Assembly: GCA_034770075.1 (NCBI GenBank)
Contig: CM068384.1
Span: forward strand, 34,494,414-34,558,413
Direction of reading: 5' to 3'
DNA length: 64,000 nucleotides
DNA from: Aralia elata
Lineage: Eukaryota > Streptophyta > Magnoliopsida > Apiales > Araliaceae
Made by a program: the position numbers and the translations under genes. The notes below the pieces were generated by a model. The model saw only the letters and a program-made list of their open reading frames with translations, had not been told where the DNA came from and did not search any database. This document shows, in pieces, positions 55,600-64,000 of this stretch (position 1 is its first letter; the number at the start of each line of letters is the position of its first letter).

Positions 55600-55920
55600 T
55601 GTTATATATCCTAATTAAGGTTTTACATTTCATAAATTAGGGTTATTGAACCAAATTAGGGTTTTAGGGTTTCTAATTAGGGTTTAGGGTTTTCAATTTC
55701 ACAATTAGGGTTTTAATCTTCCGTTTAGGGTTTAGTTTAATCTTAATAATTCATAATTAATATTATGATTCATTATTTAAATCTTAATTACATCAATTAA
55801 GATTATTATACAATAATTAGGGTTTTAATTGATCAATTCGGACAATTATTACCAATTAGGATTTTCAAATTAGGGTTTCTATTTCAATTTAACATTTTAA
55901 ACCCTAATTAACTTATTTTA
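55600..55920 (-). promoter_or_regulatory. Telobox-like AAACCCTAA cluster upstream of the solo-LTR TATA box
   Basis: On the minus strand AAACCCTAA or close variants occur about eight to ten times (plus-strand TTAGGGTTT near 55634, 55656, 55677, 55706, 55725 and 55869). In plant promoters this motif is bound by telobox factors. The copies are irregularly spaced, unlike true telomere repeats. Confidence 0.6.
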
Positions 55921-56231
55921 GAATTTTATCAGTTAGTATAATATTATATTAATGTCGAAGCACGACAAAGCACTTCGTCATTTCCAAGCACGACACAGCA
56001 GCTTAAAAAAATAATTTGCCGAGACGTTTTTCGGTGAATTCGCCGGAAGCACGACAAATCATTTTGTCCGATTAAGCACGACACAACTGCTTGGCGAAAT
56101 TTTTTTTATTTGACCTAATTGTTTAATAAAATACACAATCACATAATATCAAGTCAGAACAAGAAATTTCATTTCACAAATCCATAATTTACATTTACAA
56201 ATCTTATTAGGGTTCGGAATATCACGGGAAA

Positions 56232-56700
56232 CCATGTCACCTTCCTGTGGAGTTAGAACACACATCTTTCTGGGGGATTAAACAATGCAACATGAGTTTG
56301 GATCAAGCTGGGAATCATAAAAAGTTACAGTTAGAGGAGCTTGAGGAATTGAGGAATGCAACTTATGAGAGTTCTAAACTGTACAAGGACAAGACCAAGG
56401 CTTTCCATGATAAGCGAATTTTGAGGAAGACTTTCACTGTTGGACAAAAAGTTCTCCTTTATAATTCAAGGCTTAAATTATTTCCACGTAAGATGCGTTG
56501 TCGTTAGGAAGATCCATTTATTATTACTAATATTTTTCCTCATAGTGCTATAGATATTCAAAATTCAAGAACAGGGAAGATATTCAAAGTGAATGGTCAT
56601 AGGCTTAAACCCTTCTATGAAGGACATCAGGTGGAGGAGGTAGGGATGATTATCTTGGCAGATCCAGCATGTGTAGATTGAGGAGGATTGATGTCGGGCT
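56232..56700 (+). pseudogene. pol: gypsy integrase C-terminal part and pol end
   Basis: Continues the integrase split by the solo LTR: CHLPVELEHTSFWGIKQCN, LEELRNATYESSKLYKDKTK, FTVGQKVLLYNSRLKLFP, then a TAG at 56505 where Trp or similar would stand, and VNGHRLKPFYEGHQ at 56590-56630. These are the classic closing motifs of Athila/Tat integrases. The GGGAGGCAACCC stretch follows at 56727-56738. Confidence 0.88.
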
Positions 56701-56904
56701 AACGACATTAAACAAAAGCGCTGCTTGGGAGGCAACCCAAGATTTAATATTTTCTTTTCTATCCCTTTTTACTTTGTAGTTGTATTTTAGTTAGTTATCT
56801 CGTCTTTACATGATAGTCTTACATTGGGGATAATGTAAGGTTTGAGTGTGGGGAAGAGATTTAGGGTAGATTAGATTAGGTTAGTTTGTTATGCTTTGAA
56901 GATT
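56701..56904 (+). other. Post-integrase non-coding region with stem-loop (56819-56838)
   Basis: TTACATTGGGGATAATGTAA at 56819-56838 forms a 7-bp stem, followed by GTTTGAGTGTGGGGAAG. This is the same arrangement as at 35489 in the Athila-like element. A copia 3' end follows at 56905. Confidence 0.6.
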
Positions 56905-58813
56905 GCTTGATAGTGGACTCTCGAGAACAACATTGCATATCCATCTACTGAAGCTTTATCCAACAGCAGGATGATCATCACTTAGAGAAGAAGGGTATTA
57001 GATACCATGCCGATTGGCTTTAGTGCAAGTGGGAGATTGAAAGTAGTATGTACACAAGCCAATCATATTTGATATGATGTAGCATATACTTTGTAATCTT
57101 ATTCGTTTGTTAAAAGCATTTCACTTTATCTACATCGTGCTGTTATATTAATTGTGATAAACCCATAGTTTTGAGCAATGCTTTTAGAATCATGATGGTG
57201 ATCATGCTAATGAGATCTAAATTCTAAATAGCTCACAAACTAAAATCATTCCTAATCGATGGATTACCAAAATGGGGATTAGTGAATCCGGATAGATTAG
57301 TACATACGTTGCTTGCAATCATTTGTGTGGAGACACTAAAGCAAGTATGTAGGTGCTTATTAGAGAATAAGTTCACTGAGCGTGGCTCGCTAAGGAATAC
57401 CTAATGGAGTTTTACTCGTCTGTCAATAGGAATTCCTCTAGTGATAGTAGTACAAGTGATCCTTGGACTTAAGATCATCATAGTATCTTGTGTGTGATGA
57501 GTTATACTTTGACATGTCCCTTAAGACCCTTAGGGTATATCAAAGGGTATGATTGAGTATAATAAGTTGTACATGGAGATAGGTGAATGGTCAACAAAGA
57601 ATCTACCACTTCTAGTAAAAGGAGTGAATGTCCTATGTGATTTGATAAATGGCAACTCAGAAGTCTTTGGCCAAAGCAGAATGAAATTAGAAAGGAGTTT
57701 CTAATTTGCATTAATCAGAGTTGTGCATTTGAGAATCGAAATACATATAATTAAATAAAATAAGACTTGACAGTAATTTCATGTCTTATATTTAATTGGG
57801 ACATTGTATGGTAGAAGGATTGAATTGTACGGTAAATATGCACTAAAAGGTTCTTTTGTGATTAATGTTGAAATCTATATTATCTGGAAAGTCGTTGATC
57901 GCTAAGGGGGTTTACCCTTATTGTAGAATAAATATTATTTATTTAAATAAATTAAATAGTTTAATTTATTTATTTAAATAAGATTAGAATTATTCTAATT
58001 GATTTATTCACAACCGGAATAATATGGAAAACCTAAAGGGTCACACCGCAAAAGGAAAATATTTTTTAAGAAGTAAATGGCATAATTGTAATAATAAGTT
58101 AAGTGTATTTAATTTAATCTATGGAGATAGAATAAATTAAATAGCTTAATATTTATTATTTAATATTTTGGAAATATTAAATATAAATTTATAAGAAGAG
58201 TCTTATTATTATTATTAATATTATTATTATTTAGTTCCTAAAAGGGTTTGGGAATTAATTAATAAAAGTATTCTCATAAATTCTTAATTGAATTAGGAGT
58301 TTAATTAATTAAAGGAGTTTAATTAAAATAAAAACCCTAATCCTAAATAGTTTAGGAGGGTTCCCTATATCTATAAATAAGAGAAGTCTTATCATGATTT
58401 AGGGTTAGACAGTTACACACTCTTCCATAAGAATTGGAGAGAGAGAGTACTTGCAATTTCTATAGAGATAGAAATTAGGGTTTGCTAACACCCATATTCT
58501 TGAACAAATATTATTCCTTGGTGGATCACCTCTAGAGGCCAAACACTTGGGTGGCTAACGTTGATCAAAGGAAGGAATTTAATCGGTTGAATTCAAGGAG
58601 AACGCTAAGGAATTGGAGGTGAACTTGTACCTGAGGAAGCTTTGATTCACGAGGGTATAATTCTATATCTCTATCTCTATCGTTTAATTGATAATTGATC
58701 ACAAGGATGGTCATGGTGATGGTTTGTATGAAAAATTTTAAAATCCGTTTTATTGCGCTTCCGCACTATTTATGTAATTTGATTGCATGTTCGCGTTATA
58801 TACAAACCTAATA
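56905..58813 (+). mobile_element. 3' end of a copia element (copia 4 family): RNase H tail plus LTR
   Basis: GTGGACTCTCGAGAACAACA at 56914 matches 49845 in copia 4, and similarity continues through the last pol codons and the whole LTR. The LTR starts TGAAAGTAGTATGTACACAA at 57038 and ends near 58813 (CAAACCTAATA). A TATA box, CTATAAATAAGAGAAG, is at 58371-58386. Nothing upstream of the RNase H tail remains. Its left junction is a truncation, not an LTR end. Confidence 0.82.
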
Positions 58814-59308
58814 ATATTTTGATGCTCTATTAGTTGATGAATAATGATAATTGAGTCAAGATCCATAGCAGACTGATTTGGATTGAATTTGTATTACATG
58901 AGACGTTCTTGAATATGGGATACATGCTTACTTGGCTAAGTTATTTGTGGGGTCTGACTATGTACACTGATTTCATGATTTAGAACTGTTTATCTGCTTG
59001 TTTTGTTTACAGGACCATGTGAAAAAACTAAACAAGAAGAAAAATTCGAAAAAATTGAAGAAAGTTTGAATGAGAAAAAAATGCAAATTCATGTGGTGAG
59101 TAGAGATGGAGCGTAAAACACTCTCTCATAAACACATGCAAATAAGTGAGATGGAGCGTAAAACGCACTCACTTGTAAAAGAAAAAGAATGTGTATAGTG
59201 TGAGAAGGAGCATAAAATGCACTCACCTATAAAAAAAAATTTTGAATTTGAAAGTCCTAATGAGTGAAAAAGAATAGTAGGAAAAACATGTTCTTAGTTT
59301 TGAGTCAG
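58814..59308 (+). other. 3' non-coding region of the host gypsy element
   Basis: AT-rich, non-coding. Three copies of GGAGCGTAAAACGCACTC or close variants at about 59106, 59153 and 59207, the same hairpin motif as in 36183-36237 and 63180-63341. This supports continuity with the Athila-type integrase at 56232. Confidence 0.6.
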
Positions 59309-61200
59309 TGTAACGATCGGGAATTTTAGATTTCCTTGTAGCCTAAGTTATGTATGAATAAAATGAATTTATATTTATCTGTGTTACGTGCTTAGAGTTG
59401 TGTTGCAGCGTAGAGAATGTGCATATGTTAAATTTTATGTGTTGTTGTGTCGTTGGAGTGAAGAAATCGATTTTGCAAAAATTCGTAAAATCACTATTCA
59501 CATGACACGTTTCCCGAGGCACTATTTATGAGCACTATTCACGCCCAAATATTTTTGCGTCTCTTTCGATTTCTATTAATTTTGTTAAGATGTGTATGCG
59601 AAGAAATAATTTTTCCAAGCGGCGAAAATTTTATTCGAGCTGCTTTGTTATTTAATCCGTATCTGAAATGTGTTATATGGGTGTTCCGAATAAATGGACA
59701 AATCCCATAATAAATATTTTTACGCGTCCCAATAATTTATGGGAGTACCCATTTTAATTTTAGGTAGAATTATTTACCCAAATTTAGTACAAAAGTGGGA
59801 GTATACGGGTATATTTATCTGTGTATTCGAATTAACTGGAGAGGCAATTAAGCCTCAACCAATTAGGAGAGAGCATTAATTGAATTAGCCAATCAGATGA
59901 GGGGGTTAGACCGTCACAGTACACCAAACATGGAATGTTAACTGCACAAAACATCCTCCTCAAATTCATTTTCAAGAGCTGTTGTGCGAGTTTTCCTTAA
60001 CTCATTTATCTATCGAGCAAGTCTCCTATCTTATTCAAGTTATTATTGTGCAAGCTTACTTACCCTACTCAAAATTATATTCGAGAAAATATTATTTATT
60101 GAGCAAGCTTATTGAGTTTCTTGACTCCGTTTAAGTCACTTATCAATTTAGCAATTAGTGTGCTAGTATTCATACTTTTATTCAAGTATTGCAATGAAAT
60201 CCCATTTCATGCAATGTTATATATTGTGTGATTCCAAAGATTATGAATTGTTATTCATTCAAGATATTATTGATGCTATTATGCATGTTGTTGAACCTTA
60301 AAGTTCTTTATTCCATAAACTATTTGAAAGCTATGTCAAAGCTAATTGTTCCAGTTAGACACTTATTGATTTGTTTATTGAAGTGAGGTTAAGTCTTCCA
60401 ACTATTATTGTTGTTAAGTAAACTGTCCGATCAAATTGTTTTGGTTCGGACTCCCATGTAAAGTTGAGAAGAACAACCCTCATAGCAGGAAAAATTGTAT
60501 AAACGTCGGGGAACCGACACGCGCATAAATGGAAAATGTAAGGCTTATGCATAACGCCATGTACCTTAGGTTGATCACCTATTGTACCAGTTTTGTGGAT
60601 TATCGGATGAATTTTCAGTAATTCTAGATAGAGTTCGTTGCCTTGGTGCTCACTCAGTATTGATTAGTCCCTTTCTTTGGGAAACTTTGAAATCCTTGGA
60701 TACTTCAGAAATCCTTCAGTTCATAGCAACCACTATAATGGTGGTAAAAGAAGTTGTTTATTTCCTTGAGTTAGCTAAATTTTTACTCCTGTGAGCTAAA
60801 GTCATTCACGAGATTATTCACTACTATTATACTTGCGGGACAAATTTGTTGCTCACCCTTGCTTTCTTTAAAACATTTCAATTAGTGCGGCACGTGGCGA
60901 GAGCTCAGGAAAAGATAAGGGAAAGGGGAAAGTTACTGATTAGTTGTATTTTGTTGTTCTAGAATTACCGTTTGTATTAAGACTTATTAATTGACGTTGT
61001 GTATTAAGACATATTTACCCTTATGTATTATGTTGTGTTTTGCAGTAGTCTTGGTTTCGAGACTTGGGACATGATTATTTATGTTACATCAATGTAGATA
61101 TTCCTTTATTCCGCTATGAGTTATCGATTGTATCATGCTTATATTAGATAGTGATGAACCAGGTCCGTGACTTAGGTGACCCGGATTTGGGGGCGTCACA
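59309..61200 (+). mobile_element. Solo LTR with GTCAG target duplication
   Basis: Starts TGTAACGATCGGGAATTTTA and ends GATTTGGGGGCGTCACA. GTCAG is present at 59304-59308 and 61201-61205. The end, reverse-complemented, reads TGTGACGCCCCCAAATC, the same as the first bases of the LTR at 52228, so it belongs to the same broad family in the opposite orientation. A TGCGGCACGTGGCGAG stretch near 60886 and no coding region. Intact LTR alone: product of LTR-LTR recombination. Confidence 0.85.
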
Positions 61201-61205
61201 GTCAG

Positions 61206-61295
61206 TGTACGCAGTTGTTGTTCTATATAAACTGAGTTGAGTATGTATGTTAATCAAATAAAAGACCTTTATGTGATTACAATTTGATTTGAAGA
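61206..61295 (+). other. Remainder of the host gypsy 3' region
   Basis: A short AT-rich stretch between the solo LTR and the minus-strand LTR; no feature seen. Confidence 0.4.
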
Positions 61296-62796
61296 TGTTG
61301 TACGAGTTATATAACGACAATTTACGCGCAAGTATACGCGGTCAACAAATAATACAATGATAAGAGAGTTGTCGATCCCACGAGGAATTATCTCTATTGT
61401 GGCCCAATAACAATTTCAAATCATCTCGATCTTAATTAAACAAATTTATTAAAACATAAATAGATAGGTAAAGAGCTAAGAACAAAATATCCACACTCAA
61501 ACATTTTGTCAAACACTTGGTGTGCATCACTTTGTTCAAATCTCTAAAACCCCCCTTTTAGATCAATTAACCACATAGAATTGACAATACACAAATTATG
61601 TATAACATAATCACATGTCATTATATTCATGGTCTAACTCTACAATCCATTTTTCAATTTCATATAGATTACCAAGCTAATCACCAATTCCTTAGCAATT
61701 AAACATTAAGCACAAAATATAAAGAAATAATTCATATGGTAACAATCAAAAGGAAAGCAAGATAAAAGTTTAATTCATAACAAGTAAATCAAACTATTCC
61801 AAATATTAAGTAATCATCCATGGATAATACAAGTATCAAAGAAAAACTAGAAGTTTAATTCAATTACTTGCCTCCATTAGTGTTACAATTGTTTGCACTA
61901 GATCTCCAAGAATGAGTTCTAGCCACTAGAGGTAAAAGAAAGAAAGGATGGCTTCCCTTAGTTGTTGGTTGAAGCTCCCACCATTGAAGCACTTCCAAGC
62001 TCTTGAAGAACCATGGCACAAGGCCATGGCCTTCCTTCTCCAAGCTCTTCCGCCTCCTCTCTCTTTTCTCCCTCTAGGTTACAAGTTAGAATTAAGGATA
62101 TTTGTGTTCCAGTCGCCCAAGAGGTGTTATAAGATTTGGGTAAAGAAAACCCTAGCTTAGCCTCCAGTTTTTGGTCCAAATATCGCAAAATCTGCTGCAT
62201 TCCGCGACGAGCTTGCCCCGGTGCCAAAAATGGCCTTGGGAGCTTGCCCCGACACGCTCACATCTGTAGCCCAAATTAATTTCGATGTCTGTTGGTAAAA
62301 TAGCCATAACTTCTTCGTCCGAACTCGAATTTAGGCGATTCAAGAGGTAACGGAAAGCTGAGAAATAGCTTTACAACTTTCATAACTGGAGGTCCGAGAG
62401 AAACCGACCGGAACTAGGCTCAAATTGGCCTGGAAGCAGCTACTATGTAAAAAGCATGCAAAATACGATGGTAAAATGACCATAACTCTCTCATACGAAC
62501 TTCTATTGAGTTGATTCAAGATGTTCTAGAAAGAGGAGGAGAATATCTACAACTTTTGTTCTTTGATTTTTGAGAGATTCAGATTGCATCAAGGTTGAAA
62601 TTAGGAAACAAGCAGCTGTTGTGCCAAATTCAAGTCGAAAACGCGAAAGTGGCAACACGAAACATCGATCCATGGAGCTTTTATTTCAATTCCTACAAAA
62701 CAATGTAAAAATACATAAAAGCATTCAAAAACATATAATAGCAATACAAAGCCACGTAATTCAACAATAAGGGAAAAATACATAAAAACCGAACGA
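61296..62796 (-). repeat. 3' LTR of a minus-strand Athila-like element
   Basis: Read on the minus strand it runs from about 62796 to 61296, ending GCGCGTAAATTGTCG...TACAACA. The end segment CGTATACTTGCGCGTAAATT parallels CGTATACTTGCGTGTAATTA at the end of the 36667 LTR. The polypurine side (plus 62801-62835, ACTCTCAAACTTAAATC and TTGCCCTCAAGC) is the reverse of GAGGGCAAGTAAAGCTTAAG seen at 36637. Inside are two diverged copies of a block with GTAAAATAGCCATAACTTC (near 62293 and 62470). Open frames within it are not genes. Confidence 0.75.
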
Positions 62797-64000
62797 AATA
62801 CTCTCAAACTTAAATCTTTACTTGCCCTCAAGCAAAACAAACACAAACTATAAAAATTAAATACTTCTAATAAAACCTATCTTGAGCAACGAGTTAATAA
62901 GCTTAAACAACGGCCTCAAAGATGCTAAAACATGAAACTCTAGAAAAACTTTCAAAAGATTGCAAGTCGGGAATTTCAAATTGTTAGTCATATCTTGCTT
63001 TAGATCCTTTCCGTGTGTGTGTGAGTACCCAATAACACTAAATCAATTATAGTCTGGATGAGCTTATGCAACCACATTACCTTATGAAAGAGATCAAAAT
63101 AAACTATAAAAACTACATTCTTAACACATCACTCACCGCAAATGTATATAAATCAAAATTTCCAAAATTATAAAATCAAAGGACTCTAGGTAAGTACATT
63201 TTATGCTCCATCTTATCTTAAGTCCACTCTTGCGGATGAGTGCGTTTTACGCTCCATCTCAACTCAACGCAAAAATTGATATACAAAAAAAAAGTTTCTT
63301 TCTTTTGCCATCAAATTATAAGAGAGTGCGTCTTACGCTCTATCTCAACTCACCACATGACCAACAAATCAAACTTGGATACATTGCTTCGAGTGATGTT
63401 TAAACGAGTTCTAGAGCTTAATGATAACTCCCACAAGCATTCGGTCATAAAAGCCATCCAAATCATACGACTAGCTCAATATAAATGGGTAAGTGCATAT
63501 AAGTACAAGGATTCATAAGCAAAACAATAGCTAACAATTACGTTAAGCACATAGACTAAGCAACCTTTGTCCATTTTCCATGAGTTAGAATCCATTCAAT
63601 CAAATTATTATCATTGACCATGGATTCTAGTTTAAAACCAATTAAAACAATGCTCAGGAGACACATCCTAAGATTAAACATTTTTTTCAATAACATACAA
63701 ATATTAAAATGCACAAACAACTAACATATGCAATGTAACTATGATGCCAATGCAATTCACCCCCAAACTCAAAGTGAACAATGTCCTCATTGTTTATAAG
63801 ATAAAGAAATGAAAACTGACAACTTCCCTGATTGGCCAAGCGCCATGCTCGACCATAACCTCCTAAGCATCTGAGTCTGATGGTGGATAACTGGTAACGG
63901 TTGTGGCTCAGGAACATGCACTGGGGCGGTACCTGGATAATAACTAAGTAATTCCTTACCAAAGAATGCTCAATCAGGCCTACATTCCTTTTAAATAATT
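62797..64000 (-). mobile_element. Interior 3' region of the minus-strand Athila-like element (runs off the window)
   Basis: Contains the polypurine tract next to the LTR, hairpin motifs GAGTGCGTTTTACGCTC at 63237-63253 and variants near 63200 and 63323-63341, and the stem-loop ACAATGTCCTCATTGT (63778-63793) beside CACCCCCAAACTC, which on the minus strand is a stem followed by GAGTTTGGGGGTG. The open frame at 63687-63962 spans this and is probably the end of an env-like region or chance; I do not recognise its protein. Confidence 0.65.

Larger units (their letters stand above)
52228..56225 (-). mobile_element. Solo-LTR-like insertion, 4.0 kb, TGTGACGCC family, minus orientation
   Basis: GGGAAA is duplicated at 52222-52227 and 56226-56231, and the integrase reading frame resumes exactly after it (GK|PCHLPVELEH). 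The insert starts TGTGACGCCCCCAAATCTCT and ends TTCGGAATATCAC. No coding sequence. Read on the minus strand: telobox-rich U3 (about 55600-55920), TATA box (CTATAAATAG, plus 55336-55345), then a long AT-rich body. It is not bounded by two LTRs and has no pol, so a single LTR left by recombination is the simplest reading. Confidence 0.75.

Noticed and set aside
55600..55920. Interstitial telomere repeat
   Set aside because: The TTTAGGG-like words are irregularly spaced and interrupted, not a head-to-tail array; they sit upstream of a TATA box in an LTR, so a telobox cluster is a better description.
61958..62227. Open frames on both strands inside the right-hand LTR (also 62152-62343 and 62601-62846)
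   Set aside because: The DNA is recognisable as an Athila-type LTR; the frames overlap on opposite strands and match nothing.

Overview
This is nuclear DNA of a flowering plant. The evidence is one intact chloroplast-targeted Rubisco accumulation factor 1 (RAF1) gene, AT-rich intergenic DNA, plant-type Ty1/copia and Ty3/gypsy retrotransposons with initiator-tRNA or GGCGCC-type primer sites, MITEs, and (TA)n and (TTA)n microsatellites. It looks like a eudicot, but the sequence alone does not let me name the species. RAF1 (3847-5175, minus strand) is the only gene I consider functional. Nearly everything else is transposon or decayed copy.

0-21 kb: RAF1 and its 3' flank (1450-4569) have a second, inverted copy on the right (6526 to about 20762). 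The copy keeps an internal piece of RAF1 (a pseudogene) and most of the 3' flank. It has grown to 14 kb by insertions: a 2.9 kb foldback element full of short palindromes (6917-9845), a copia element whose 3' end was lost in a deletion that also removed the RAF1 tail (10017 to about 13483), and a (TA)n microsatellite that took two MITEs and a nearly complete copia element (15026-19818, LTRs about 97% identical, TSD ATATA). The original arm carries a 652-bp insert of atypical composition between 65-bp direct repeats.

21-40 kb: a TIR element with four internal palindromes (20893-22456) is followed by a degenerate copia element (about 22.5-40.42 kb). Nested in that copia are a hAT-like element, then a Tat-like LTR element (26937-39800, TSD CTATG), and inside that an Athila-like element (29296-38192, TSD CGCAA). 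The Athila-like element has gag, protease and an env-like region but no reverse transcriptase or integrase.

40-64 kb: Athila/Tat-related LTR and gag pieces, three insertions that look like solo LTRs with TGTGACGCC-type ends (from 43236; 52228-56225; 59309-61200), two copia elements of one family (one with full pol, one reduced to its 3' end plus LTR), an Athila-type integrase tail split by one solo LTR, and at the right edge the 3' LTR and 3' non-coding region of a minus-strand Athila-like element that runs out of the window.

No new protein-coding system was found. The observations most worth checking are structural: the inverted RAF1 duplication, which could give a hairpin RNA; the palindrome-array foldback element; two short stem-loop motifs shared by three separate Athila-type 3' regions; and loss of a catalytic acidic integrase residue by a single G-to-A change in three of four copia elements. 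tRNA or rRNA genes and CRISPR arrays were not seen.
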